Both the position numbers and the translations under genes were made by a program. The notes beneath the pieces were generated by a model. The model saw only the letters and a program-made list of their open reading frames with translations. It had not been told where the DNA came from and searched no databases. 64,000 nucleotides of DNA from contig JBDHAD010000003.1 of NCBI GenBank assembly GCA_039588215.1, positions 1-64,000 on the forward strand, read 5' to 3'. Numbering within the stretch: the stretch's first letter is position 1; every line of letters begins with the position of its first letter. Source of the DNA: JBDHAC01 sp039588215 (GTDB lineage: Bacteria > Gemmatimonadota > Gemmatimonadetes > Palauibacterales > Palauibacteraceae). Shown here piece after piece: positions 1-8,535 of this stretch.

Positions 1-1
1 G

Positions 2-181
2 GTGAAGATCTGGGTCGATGGTAACCTTGTCGTCGATGCCACGAACTTCATCTTCGTAGAGCCCGGCGTATCAAATGAATGGTGGGCGCTCAACTTTGAC
101 CCTGTTTACGGTGGCGGGCCCGCTCCGATCCCCGCCGAACAGACGCTCCGAACAGCCTACATGAGCGCGCATGTAAGGTGA
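2..181 (+). CDS. 3' end of a jelly-roll (ConA-like) lipoprotein, upstream tandem copy (partial)
   Basis: The reading frame is open from the window edge and ends in TGA at 179-181, giving the last 59 residues of a protein. It is a close paralogue of the complete gene at 359-1321: the two align without gaps at an offset of exactly 1140 bp, and 94 bp (33-126 against 1173-1266) are identical. The C-terminal residues differ (ending MSAHVR here, LMAMIK in the downstream copy). The visible part carries the pattern VKIWVDGN followed by EWWALNFDP, typical of the last strands of a concanavalin A-like beta sandwich in extracellular polysaccharide-binding or lyase proteins. That fold assignment is inference. 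The 5' part lies outside the window. Confidence 0.75.
   Translation: MKIWVDGNLVVDATNFIFVEPGVSNEWWALNFDPVYGGGPAPIPAEQTLRTAYMSAHVR
33..126 (+). repeat. 94-bp exact repeat, copy 1
   Basis: Identical to 1173-1266, same orientation, offset 1140 bp. It lies inside the 3' end of the upstream member of a tandem gene duplication. Flanking bases are similar but diverged, so the identity may be a gene-conversion tract or the best-conserved part of a recent duplication. Confidence 0.9.
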
Positions 182-232
182 AGTAAGGCTGCCTACGGGC
201 GCCGGATCATGCGGCCGCCCGACGCGATGCGC

Positions 233-271
233 GGAGAAGCCCCCGGGGCCACTGGTTGCGGGGGCCTCTCC
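233..271 (+). terminator. GC-rich hairpin, probable terminator
   Basis: Inverted repeat 233-245 / 259-271: 13-bp arms with one G-T type mismatch around a 13-nt loop. It sits 50 nt after the stop of the partial lipoprotein gene and before the next copy. No clear T-tract follows, so termination strength is uncertain. Confidence 0.6.
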
Positions 272-358
272 CTACTATCTTAGGGTCCGTCGGACGAATT
301 CTTCCTCCATCGGTCAACCGGGAGGAAGTCGCTGCGCAGTGCCCCTCGGAGTCGTCAT

Positions 359-1321
359 TTGGCCACCGAAAACCGCAGGAACAAACGATACTCGCTGAAT
401 GCGCTCGTCCGCCGTGATGCCGATTGCGGATCCTCGGCCAGGCGGGGCCGGCGTGGGCCACCTTTCCCCCGTTGTTTCTCGGCGGGACTGCTGGCTACGG
501 CCGTCTTCACTAGCGGTTGTGGCGGTAGCGGGTCCGTTCTAGGGCAGCGCTCAGCTTCCGATGGGGCAGACCCGGAGCCAGAGCCGCCGACTCCACCGCC
601 GGGCATGACGATTGTGACGGAGCGGTTCTGGAACCAGAACGGCGAGGACAACTGGGGTACGAATAGCGGAGGTGCCAACCGGTACGTGTCGGACCCCAGT
701 GCGCCGGTCGACGCGCCGACCGTGCTTGAGATGCCGTTTGGGCCATGCGCAAGTTGCGGGTCTAGCGGGCTCGGGAACAAGGTGGTCAAGAACTGGGTGA
801 ACAAGGGACTACCGAGCGGGCGCGAGGTGTGGATCGAGCATGTGTTCAAGTATTCGGCCAACTGGGCCAGCAACCCGGCGGCTAATAAAATTTACTATCC
901 AACCGTACGGAACAAGCCGAACCACCCGACATTCATCGGTACCCGACCGACGACCGTACAACCGGATGCGCCGCTGCGGATTGCCCTGTCGCTCGGCGGA
1001 CAGGACAACACGGCATGCGGGCACGCGCACAAGTCGATCTGGTTCAACGGTCGGTTGCCCGAAGCTGAGATCCCGCGCGGCCAATGGGTCAACGTTACGA
1101 CGTACCTCCGCACAAACGACCACGGCGTATGCAATGCTGTGGTGAAGGTGTGGGTGAACAACGTACAGGTCATCGATGCCACGAACTTCATCTTCGTAGA
1201 GCCCGGCGTATCAAATGAATGGTGGGCGCTCAACTTTGACCCTGTTTACGGTGGCGGGCCCGCTCCCATCCCTGCCGAACAGACGCTCCGAACGGCGTAC
1301 CTCATGGCGATGATCAAATAG
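359..1321 (+). CDS. Lipoprotein with probable concanavalin A-like jelly-roll domain
   Basis: A 320-residue protein if it starts at TTG 359; no ATG or GTG in frame lies before the signal sequence, so the start is uncertain. A hydrophobic stretch LLATAVFTSGC around residues 43-53 ends in a lipobox-like TSGC, so it is probably exported and lipidated. A Pro/Glu-rich linker follows (PEPEPPTPPPG). The remaining 240 residues are beta-rich with many Trp, Asn and Gly; the late segment GQWVNVTTYLRTND then VKVWVNNVQVID resembles the concave-sheet strands of ConA-like polysaccharide lyases and lectins. That is family resemblance by eye; no catalytic residues can be assigned. It is the downstream member of a tandem pair beside an exopolysaccharide locus, so binding or processing of that polymer is a reasonable guess. 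Confidence 0.7.
   Translation: MATENRRNKRYSLNALVRRDADCGSSARRGRRGPPFPRCFSAGLLATAVFTSGCGGSGSVLGQRSASDGADPEPEPPTPPPGMTIVTERFWNQNGEDNWGTNSGGANRYVSDPSAPVDAPTVLEMPFGPCASCGSSGLGNKVVKNWVNKGLPSGREVWIEHVFKYSANWASNPAANKIYYPTVRNKPNHPTFIGTRPTTVQPDAPLRIALSLGGQDNTACGHAHKSIWFNGRLPEAEIPRGQWVNVTTYLRTNDHGVCNAVVKVWVNNVQVIDATNFIFVEPGVSNEWWALNFDPVYGGGPAPIPAEQTLRTAYLMAMIK
1173..1266 (+). repeat. 94-bp exact repeat, copy 2
   Basis: Identical to 33-126. It covers codons for the C-terminal part of the jelly-roll lipoprotein. Confidence 0.9.
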
Positions 1322-1418
1322 CGAGAGGCCCGACATTCCGACCGCGGCGACGCATTCCTGATGGCCGCCGATGACCGCCGCGCACTCAAGCGTGGATAAT
1401 GCAGGACGGGGCACGCAG

Positions 1419-2660
1419 TTACGAAAGGAGTCCCCGGTACGCGTGCCGAAGGTTCCCTCCGATCCGATCCCAGCTGTACCTGCTAACTGCTGTCTCTCGC
1501 CCCGCCTCGGCTAGGCGCCGGCGGAGTCCCGGATCCTCGAGGAGCTCGAGCACCGCACGGGCGAACTCGCGCGGCTCGTCCCGAATCAGGATGTTCTCTC
1601 CATCTCGAGCGTCCAGGCCCTCGGAGCCGATCGAAGTCGACACGACCGGTGTCCCGATCGCCCAGGAGTCGAGGATCTTGAGACGCGTTCCCCCCCCAAT
1701 TCGAAGCGGGACGACGCTGCAGGTGGCGGTCCCGAGAGGCTCTCGCACGTCGGGCACGTGACCGGCGAACGAGACCGATTCATCTAGCGTCAACCCGTCT
1801 TGGCCGTCGTCGCCGGAACGACCCACCACCTCGAACGAGACTCCGTTTCGTACCTTGATGTGGGGCCAAACCTCATTCAGGAAGTACTCGACCGCGTCGC
1901 GGTTCGGATAGCTATAGGTCCCGCCGACGAACACGATGTGATCGCTCCGGCGACCTGCGCCCTCTGGGGGCCGAAAGTGCTCGGTATCGACACCATTCGG
2001 CACGACGATGGTGCGTGAGCCGGGGGCCAGCGAGCAGAGTTTCCGCTCGTCGGTTTCCGAAACCACCACGTTGAGATCGAAAGACGGACACAGACGCCGT
2101 TCGACGCGCTCGACTAGCCGGGATTGGTGCCGGTAATACCATGCCAAGGGCGCCGGGGTGACATGGTGTGCCAATCGGCGCAGCAACTCGGACTCGATGT
2201 TGTGGTGCGTACACGCGATTGGCATGCGCCTCGGGAGTTGAGGGAGCCAACGGTACACGTCGAGGCTGTCCAGGTGCACCATGTCGAATCTCTGGGCACC
2301 GGCCACCTCGGACAGCCGATCTGCAAACGTGCGGCTATCGTACTCGAAGAAGACGTACGGGCGACGAGACACGAGGCTGCGCAGTTGATCCGCTACGAGC
2401 CGGACCCGCGACGTCTCGCGCCCGATCGGTACGGCCTCCGCAACCCACGTGAGTTGTTCCGAAAGAGCCTGCCGAGACTCCGCTCGGGCGGACTCGGTCG
2501 GTTGATGCGCACGACGAGAATAACTGAGGAGGAATACGTCGAATTCCTTCTGTAACTGCGTCAGGAGACGGTAGGTCCGCTTTGTGACCCCAGCCTCCGG
2601 AGGATGAGGGAGGCACTGCGCGAGCACGAGGATCCGGGCCCGCTGGCCACTGCCGCTCAT
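1419..2660 (-). CDS. GT4-family glycosyltransferase
   Basis: A 413-residue GT-B glycosyltransferase. ATG at 2660 is preferred over an ATG 13 codons upstream because the Rossmann fold begins directly after it (RARILVLAQCLPHPPEAG, a sugar-transferase N-terminal strand plus Gly/Pro loop). The middle shows HHNIESELLRR and VVVSETDERK; the C-terminal half opens with IVVPNGVDTEHF and carries PLRIGGGTRLKILDSWAIG then TPVVST, the nucleotide-sugar-binding region with the conserved Lys/Glu-type site. GT4 enzymes transfer a sugar from a nucleotide donor to a lipid-linked acceptor at the cytoplasmic face. It faces away from the main exopolysaccharide operon, with a 530-bp gap between the divergent starts. 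Donor and linkage cannot be read from sequence. Confidence 0.9.
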   Translation of the reverse strand: MSGSGQRARILVLAQCLPHPPEAGVTKRTYRLLTQLQKEFDVFLLSYSRRAHQPTESARAESRQALSEQLTWVAEAVPIGRETSRVRLVADQLRSLVSRRPYVFFEYDSRTFADRLSEVAGAQRFDMVHLDSLDVYRWLPQLPRRMPIACTHHNIESELLRRLAHHVTPAPLAWYYRHQSRLVERVERRLCPSFDLNVVVSETDERKLCSLAPGSRTIVVPNGVDTEHFRPPEGAGRRSDHIVFVGGTYSYPNRDAVEYFLNEVWPHIKVRNGVSFEVVGRSGDDGQDGLTLDESVSFAGHVPDVREPLGTATCSVVPLRIGGGTRLKILDSWAIGTPVVSTSIGSEGLDARDGENILIRDEPREFARAVLELLEDPGLRRRLAEAGRETAVSRYSWDRIGGNLRHAYRGLLS

Positions 2661-3189
2661 CGTGCGATTCGCTCGTTGAGTCGGAGGTCGGATACCCACG
2701 TCTCCAAGTGATTCATCGCCGCTACGATCGCCAGAATCCGTCTAGCACCCACGTGACAGCCGGCTGCTCGGGGTTGGACCATGCCCGATCTCCCTGACAA
2801 GGGCAACCCGTCCCGATCCGGTGAGCGGGCCGGTTCCTGGGCCCGGCGCAGCGCAACGCGGATGGACCGACCCAGACTAGTGCCAGCCTGGTCGCCCATG
2901 GTCACGCGGTCGCTGCCTCGCAGGGGTGTGGTGCCCGTGCAACAAGTTGTCGGCGACGCGCCGACTTGGAATCGTCGGCAACGTCGCTCGTACCACCTGC
3001 CAAGCCACAGAGCGCCTTCGGTGAGGGGCGGGAGCGGGCCCCGACCGAGGGGTCTCAAACTTGCGAACGCCAAGGAGCGAACCTTCATTCCAGGGTACTG
3101 TGAGTGGGGCGGTCGCGACTCCGTTCAACGGCGAGAGTGCCCGGTCGCCCCAATCAGCAACGAGCGTGGAGACCCGTGAGACGATCGGC
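2661..3189. other. Divergent intergenic region, no gene recognised
   Basis: About 530 bp between the divergent glycosyltransferase (minus) and polymerase (plus). Open frames here lack family features. Promoters for both directions are expected, but I could not identify a convincing -35/-10 or sigma-54 site. The polymerase frame is open back to 3061, so part of this stretch may be coding if that start is used. Confidence 0.5.
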
Positions 3190-4665
3190 GTGAGCATACC
3201 ACACAATTACAGGCGAGGCGGTACGGCGCTGCCCGGTAACGTTCCGCCTGCTGGCGTTGCACGTGCCGTTCGGCCTCTCCGAGTGAGAGCACCCGCGCCA
3301 TCGACGTGGACCCAGACGACGAGACCGGACGTACTGCGAGGCATGATCTGCGTGCTGATCATAATCACCCTGAGCCGGGTTCACGTCCATCTGGGCATCG
3401 CACAGGCCCGCCCGGTGCTCCTGCTCGGAATGGCGAGCGCGGCGTTTGCCATAATGAATCCGCGCCTGATCAACGCAGAGAGACTCCTGAGCTTCTGGCC
3501 GGCCCGCGTTTTCATTGCGCTCGCAATCATCGCATGTCTGTCGGCGCCTTTCGGTATCTCACTGGGTGGGACAGCCGTCTTCATACTCGATGTCTTCAGC
3601 AAGTGCCTGATCCTGGCGTTTCTCATCATCGCCGGTGTTCGACACGCCAAAGATCTGCTCACCTTCATCTGGGCGTATGTCCTGAGCTGCGGTTTCCTCG
3701 CTTATCTGGCGATATTCGTATTCAAGGTTCGCCTAACGGGCGGCATGGCCCGGTTGAACAACCTATACACATTTGATTCGAACGACATCGGGGCGATTCT
3801 GATGTCTGGGTTGCCTCTGACCGTGCTCGTATTGCAGAACTCCGTGGGAAGGAAGAAGGCGCTCGCCGGTGCCATCTTGGTGGGAATCGGAGCTACGATG
3901 GCGCGGAGCGGGTCGCGGGGAGGTTTCCTCGCGTTGCTCGCCGTGGGTGCGGCCCTTCTGTTCGGGGTCCCCGGCGTGGCCGCCGCCAAGCGCCTGCTGT
4001 TCGTCGGCACGGTCGTCATCGCTATGATAATAGCGGCACCGGTGGGGTATTGGGACCAGATGAGAACGCTCCTGTCGCCGACCGAGGACTATAACTGGGA
4101 GGATTATTACGGGAGAAGGAAGACCGCAGAGCGGGGAATCGAATACATGCTACGCTACCCGGTATTCGGCGTGGGGATCGGGCAGTTCGCCCGTGCAGAC
4201 GGTACGATGTCCGATCGGGCGTTGACCTTCGTGGATCGGATGGGTTACTCGAACCGCTGGCGGGCGGCGCACAACTCCTTCATCGAGGCCGGCGCCGAGA
4301 TGGGGATCCCGGGCCTCCTGTTGTGGACCTCGCTGATCGTGGGTGGGATAGGTTCAATGCGCCGATTGCGGAAGAGGCTGCCCCGCGGATGGTTGCAGGG
4401 GACCCCCGAGCAACGATTCCTCTACTCACTGACGATCTACTTACCAGTCTCGTTCATCGGCCTCGCGGTCGCGGCGTTTTGGGTTTCGTTCGCGTGGATC
4501 GAACCGCTCTACTTTCTCTCCGCGTTCGTCGTCGGCGTGCATATTTCTGTCGCTGCACTGCAGCGGCAGTCCCCCGGACTGGCACCGGCCCGAGTAGCTG
4601 CACCGCGCAGCCCCCGTGGCGGCGTCCCCCTCGCCCCGACCCCTCGAGCGAGCTCCCACGGCTAG
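3190..4665 (+). CDS. O-antigen ligase/Wzy-type polymerase family membrane protein
   Basis: A polytopic membrane protein of about 491 residues. The frame is open to TTG 3061, but the first 90 codons of that version look non-membrane and low in complexity; GTG 3190 and ATG 3343 are plausible starts, the latter directly before the first membrane helix (MICVLIIITL). About 10-12 hydrophobic segments follow. The large periplasmic loop region contains RYPVFGVGIGQF and AAHNSFIEAGAEMGIPGL; this HNxxxE...G.PG pattern is the hallmark of the Wzy_C/WaaL family. Such proteins polymerise undecaprenyl-linked repeat units or ligate glycans in the periplasm. It opens the plus-strand exopolysaccharide operon 9 nt before the deacetylase, and with Wzx and Wzc nearby a Wzy polymerase role is likelier than ligase. 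Confidence 0.85.
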   Translation: MSIPHNYRRGGTALPGNVPPAGVARAVRPLRVRAPAPSTWTQTTRPDVLRGMICVLIIITLSRVHVHLGIAQARPVLLLGMASAAFAIMNPRLINAERLLSFWPARVFIALAIIACLSAPFGISLGGTAVFILDVFSKCLILAFLIIAGVRHAKDLLTFIWAYVLSCGFLAYLAIFVFKVRLTGGMARLNNLYTFDSNDIGAILMSGLPLTVLVLQNSVGRKKALAGAILVGIGATMARSGSRGGFLALLAVGAALLFGVPGVAAAKRLLFVGTVVIAMIIAAPVGYWDQMRTLLSPTEDYNWEDYYGRRKTAERGIEYMLRYPVFGVGIGQFARADGTMSDRALTFVDRMGYSNRWRAAHNSFIEAGAEMGIPGLLLWTSLIVGGIGSMRRLRKRLPRGWLQGTPEQRFLYSLTIYLPVSFIGLAVAAFWVSFAWIEPLYFLSAFVVGVHISVAALQRQSPGLAPARVAAPRSPRGGVPLAPTPRASSHG

Positions 4666-4674
4666 GCTCTCCCC

Positions 4675-5589
4675 GTGCACTCTCGCGCCCGCGACGCGTT
4701 GGAGGCACTGGGCGTGGCGCTCGTCCTCCCAGTCCTGGGACGCGTCAGCCCCGGCCGCCATCTCATTCTCGCCTACCACAACGTCGTACCCGACGATCAC
4801 GTCGTGGGTGGCGAGCCATCCATCCACCTGTCCCTCTCGGCCTTTCGGCGTCAGTTGGATCTGCTCACCGAAACCCACCGGCTCGTGCCCCTGGACAGGA
4901 TTCTTGGGGTGGGGGTGGTTGGAACCCGCGATCGGCTAGCGTCCGTCACATTCGATGACGCCTACCGAGGAGCGCTCGAGCTTGCCCTCCCGGAACTTCT
5001 GTCGCGCGGTTTGCCGGCGACGGTGTTCGTGGCGCCCCGGCTGCTAGGTGCCCCCGCGTTCTGGTGGGACGCGCTCTGTAGCGGGGGCGCGACCGCGCTC
5101 GACGATGAAACTCGTGAGCACGCACTCGACACTCTCGCCGGCGACGGTGGCGAAATACAGATGTGGGCTCGCGAGACCGGCAGGTCGCTCGAGGTATCGT
5201 TCGAGTGGGAGCGTCCGGGCACGCTCGACGAGCTCCAGCGGGTGGCTCACCATCCCATGGTCACTCTGGGCCCGCACAGCTGGAGCCATCCGAACTTGAC
5301 GCGCCTTGACGATACGCGCTTGGCCGAGGAGGTGGAGCGACCGCTGGCGTGGCTGCGCGAGAACTTCGCGGCCTGCGTGGTACCCATCTTCGCCTACCCC
5401 TACGGCCTCTCATCGCGAACTGTCGAAGACGCCGTGAGACGCGCGGGCTACGAGGCCGGTCTCCGGGTAGAGGGTGGGCTGGTCCCCCCGCGCATCGCAG
5501 ATCCGTTCTTGCTACCGAGGGTCAACGTGCCGGCCGGGTTATCACCGAGCGGGTTCAAGTTGCGGGTGGCGGGCCTGTTGGCCGGGTGA
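4675..5589 (+). CDS. NodB-type polysaccharide deacetylase
   Basis: 304 residues from GTG 4675. Carbohydrate esterase family 4 (NodB fold) is indicated by LILAYHNVV near residue 30, VTFDDAY near 88 (catalytic-base and metal Asp motif, with A in place of the usual G), GPHSWSHPNLTRL near 205 (the HSxxHP metal-binding histidines), and FAYPYG near 240. These enzymes remove N-acetyl groups from amino sugars in polysaccharides. There is no clear signal peptide, so a cytoplasmic or membrane-associated substrate is possible. Its TGA overlaps the GTG of the next gene (GTGA, 4 nt), implying coupled translation with the ATP-grasp protein. Confidence 0.88.
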   Translation: MHSRARDALEALGVALVLPVLGRVSPGRHLILAYHNVVPDDHVVGGEPSIHLSLSAFRRQLDLLTETHRLVPLDRILGVGVVGTRDRLASVTFDDAYRGALELALPELLSRGLPATVFVAPRLLGAPAFWWDALCSGGATALDDETREHALDTLAGDGGEIQMWARETGRSLEVSFEWERPGTLDELQRVAHHPMVTLGPHSWSHPNLTRLDDTRLAEEVERPLAWLRENFAACVVPIFAYPYGLSSRTVEDAVRRAGYEAGLRVEGGLVPPRIADPFLLPRVNVPAGLSPSGFKLRVAGLLAG

Positions 5590-6818
5590 AACATCGGATA
5601 GTAGTGACCGATGGGGCCGAAAGGTCGGCTCTCGCGGTAGTCCGGTCATTGGGGCGTGCGGGCCATGAACCGGTCGTGTGTTCCGGGTCGGGCCGCTCGT
5701 TGGCTGGAGCCTCCCGTTTCTGCCTCGCTGACGAGAGGGTCCCCGACGCTCTCGAGGAGGAGGGTCCCTTTGTAGAGCGGCTGCTCGAGATCTGCTCGCG
5801 ATGGTGCCCCAGCGCACTGATCCCCATGACGGACGCCTCGAACGTCGCCATTCTCCCAGCCCGTGACCTGTTCGCCGATGTCCAGATCCTGGCTCCGGAT
5901 CGAGAGAGCTTCGACCGCATCTCGGACAAGCACGCGTTGACCGAGACCGCCCGCGAACTGGGAATCGCGGTTCCCCTTTGTCTCGATCTGGACAGCGCGG
6001 ACGACCTCCTCGACTCGACCGTAGCGAACGTCGTGTTCCCGACCGTGATCAAGGCGGCCCGGTCGGTCACAGGCGGCCAGGGTGAGCGGATACGCACCGG
6101 AGTCTCCTATGCCTCGACCGCGCAGGATCTCCGGAAAGTGCTCGCCAATTGGCCCCCCGGGGCGTACCCGGTACTGATCCAAGAGAAGATCGAAGGACCT
6201 GGCATCGGGATCTTCCTGCTTCGCTGGGAAGGGCGTACGCTCGCCGCAGCGGCACACCGTCGGATCCGCGAGAAACCACCCACAGGGGGAGTGAGCGTAT
6301 ACCGTGAAGCGATCGAGCCGGATCCCGACCTTGTCGATCGCTGTGAGCGGCTTCTCGACGCGTTCGATTGGCGGGGTGTCGCCATGGTCGAATTCAAGAA
6401 ATGCAACGACACCGGAGTGCCCTACCTGATGGAGGTGAACGGTCGACTGTGGGGTTCTCTCCAGCTCGCCATCGATGCCGGGATCGACTTCCCGGCGCTG
6501 CTTGTCGAGACAACACTCGGCGAACCCCGAACTCCATCCGACCCTTATCGATCGGGCGTTCGCTGCCGCTGGTTTTGGGGCGACGTGGACCACACGCTCA
6601 CGTTGCTCCGTCGGACCCCGAGACCGAGCCTGGTCGGTTGCCTTCGAGCCGTCGCGCGACTCTTCCGTCCATCGACGCCGGGAGATCGCCTGGAGGTACT
6701 GCGGGCTTCAGACCCCCGCCCGTTCCTTCGCGAAACGAGCGAGTGGTTCCGCACCGTTTGGGCGTCGGTCCGGACCCGGAGTAAGGCACAGTCGTTGCGA
6801 CAGGAACTCTATCCGTGA
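5586..6818 (+). CDS. ATP-grasp domain protein (carboxylate-amine ligase type)
   Basis: 410 residues starting at GTG 5586, which overlaps the deacetylase stop by 4 nt; the frame is open further upstream but the Rossmann-like start HRIVVTDGAERSAL supports this choice. The pre-ATP-grasp domain (residues 1-110) is followed by VVFPTVIKAARSVTGGQGER (lysine and glycine-rich loop), PVLIQEKIEGPGIGIF and MEVNGRLWGSLQLA near 365-380, the metal-binding Glu/Asn pair of ATP-grasp enzymes. The family activates a carboxylate as acyl-phosphate and joins it to an amine or thiol. In an exopolysaccharide operon it may attach an amino acid or similar group to a sugar acid; that is inference. A 34-nt gap separates it from the next gene. 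Confidence 0.8.
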   Translation: MKHRIVVTDGAERSALAVVRSLGRAGHEPVVCSGSGRSLAGASRFCLADERVPDALEEEGPFVERLLEICSRWCPSALIPMTDASNVAILPARDLFADVQILAPDRESFDRISDKHALTETARELGIAVPLCLDLDSADDLLDSTVANVVFPTVIKAARSVTGGQGERIRTGVSYASTAQDLRKVLANWPPGAYPVLIQEKIEGPGIGIFLLRWEGRTLAAAAHRRIREKPPTGGVSVYREAIEPDPDLVDRCERLLDAFDWRGVAMVEFKKCNDTGVPYLMEVNGRLWGSLQLAIDAGIDFPALLVETTLGEPRTPSDPYRSGVRCRWFWGDVDHTLTLLRRTPRPSLVGCLRAVARLFRPSTPGDRLEVLRASDPRPFLRETSEWFRTVWASVRTRSKAQSLRQELYP

Positions 6819-6852
6819 TCGTCTTCATACCGGGTGAGCGCGAGGGGCGAGT

Positions 6853-8535
6853 GTGACGGGACCACCGACTCAAACGAACAAGCCAGGCGAGCGTGTAGAG
6901 GGACGCGCTCCGACCTGGGGGAAGGGGGCCGCCGTCGCTCTTGCGGTCGTGTTGCTGCTCGGAGGTTGGCTACGTCTCGACGACCTCGGCGGCGCCCCGT
7001 TCGTCGGCGACGAGCTGAATCACTACTACGCTGCCACATCCCTCACGGCCGGGAACGGGCCGCAGCTTCCCTCGGGGAACGAGTATCGGCGCGGACTCGA
7101 CTTCACACACCTGGTCCGTGCCAGCATGTCCATCGTCGACGATCCCCGCGTCGCGGCGCGTCTGCCGGCCGCCCTGTTCGGGGTCCTGTCGCTCGTTTTG
7201 ATCACGGTGATCGGGTGGAAATTGGGTGGGCCGTGGGCCGGTGTATGGGCGGCTCTCCTCCTCGCGATCTATCCAGAAGCGGTTGTCCAGAGCCGCCAAA
7301 CTCGATTCTACACGTACCAATTATTCTTCGGCCTGATCGCGTTGTACGCGGGATGGAAGGCGATCGCGCCCGACGAAGACCCGCGGCTCAAGGCTCGTGC
7401 CCTATGGGTGGTGTTGGCGAGCGCCGCCTTCATCGTCGCCTTGCGAGTGCAGCTGACGACCTTCTCCGTCATTACCGGATGGTTCTTCGCCGTCTGCGTC
7501 CTGGCCGTGCGAGAGATCGCCGTTCACAAGAAGGGAGCATGGACCCGGACGCACTCGGTGGCGATCGCCGCATCGGGTCTCATCGGGGGTCTTGGCTTCA
7601 TGTTGATCGACCCGACCGCGGCGCGGCAGCTACTGGAGCAGTCGTCCTACGTCGCCCTCTGGGCGGGAGGGACGGGGGGTGATGTCCGGAGCTATTATTG
7701 GTTTTTGACAGACGCGTTTCCGGTCTTGGTCGCGCTCGCGCCGGCCAGCTTCCTGGCCGTCGGGCTTCGACGTACTTGGCTAGGCGTCTACCTGTTGCTT
7801 TGGTTCGCGGTTCCGTTGACTGCCCACACGTTCCTGTTCCCCTGGAAAGCCGAGCGTTATGTGCTGCTCGCCGTGCCGGGTCTGCTGCTGGCGACTGCGA
7901 TTGCCGTCGCGGCTGGCTGTCGGGTGCTCTCGGAGCGGGTCGCGCGAATCTTCCGGGTCCACTTCCGCTCGCTTGGCGCGGGCCGGGCGGCACGGATCGG
8001 CTGGGGCGCCGTCCTCGTCGTCGCGAGCTTCCCGGTTTTGACGAGCCGCGCGCTCAACCGCTCTCTGGACCACCCCACTTCGCAACCGGTTCGAGACTGG
8101 AGCGCGGCCGGGAGGATCATCGCTGAGGCGGGGCTCGACACGGTTCCCCTGGGTAGCTCGCAGGGGTTGGTTGCGCTACATAACTGGCAGCGGCTCGATT
8201 TTGTCGTGGGCGTGGATTTTCTCGAGGGGTGGGGTGATGAGCCATACCTCAGGCCGCCCGGCTCACCGGATTGGTACAGTGGCGTCCCGGTGTTGACGCT
8301 GCCGGCGTCGATACGACCCTCCTTCCCCCGGGCGCGTGCCTTCGCGATCGCCGTAGACCGTGCCAGGTGGGACTACGGCAACATCGCCCCGGAGCTCCGC
8401 GAAGCCCTGCTCAACGAGGGAGAGAATCTGTGCGACGAAACCTGCGGACATCTCCTCCTGTTTCGCTGGATCCCGGCGGTGGAGGACGCTTCGCCGCCCC
8501 CGAGCGATAAAGCCTCTCGCGAGGCGCCAGGATGA
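6853..8535 (+). CDS. GT39/ArnT-like membrane glycosyltransferase
   Basis: 560 residues from GTG 6853. The first membrane helix (VALAVVLLLGGWLRL) is followed by a periplasmic loop with FVGDELNHYY, matching the acidic DE motif that GT39/PMT and ArnT-type enzymes use for catalysis. RQTRFYTYQLFFGL and some ten more hydrophobic helices follow, then a soluble C-terminal domain of about 150 residues. Such enzymes move a sugar from a polyprenyl-phosphate carrier to a periplasmic acceptor. The stop overlaps the start of the flippase gene (ATGA). Donor and acceptor are unknown; decoration of the exopolysaccharide repeat unit is the natural guess from position. Confidence 0.8.
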   Translation: MTGPPTQTNKPGERVEGRAPTWGKGAAVALAVVLLLGGWLRLDDLGGAPFVGDELNHYYAATSLTAGNGPQLPSGNEYRRGLDFTHLVRASMSIVDDPRVAARLPAALFGVLSLVLITVIGWKLGGPWAGVWAALLLAIYPEAVVQSRQTRFYTYQLFFGLIALYAGWKAIAPDEDPRLKARALWVVLASAAFIVALRVQLTTFSVITGWFFAVCVLAVREIAVHKKGAWTRTHSVAIAASGLIGGLGFMLIDPTAARQLLEQSSYVALWAGGTGGDVRSYYWFLTDAFPVLVALAPASFLAVGLRRTWLGVYLLLWFAVPLTAHTFLFPWKAERYVLLAVPGLLLATAIAVAAGCRVLSERVARIFRVHFRSLGAGRAARIGWGAVLVVASFPVLTSRALNRSLDHPTSQPVRDWSAAGRIIAEAGLDTVPLGSSQGLVALHNWQRLDFVVGVDFLEGWGDEPYLRPPGSPDWYSGVPVLTLPASIRPSFPRARAFAIAVDRARWDYGNIAPELREALLNEGENLCDETCGHLLLFRWIPAVEDASPPPSDKASREAPG

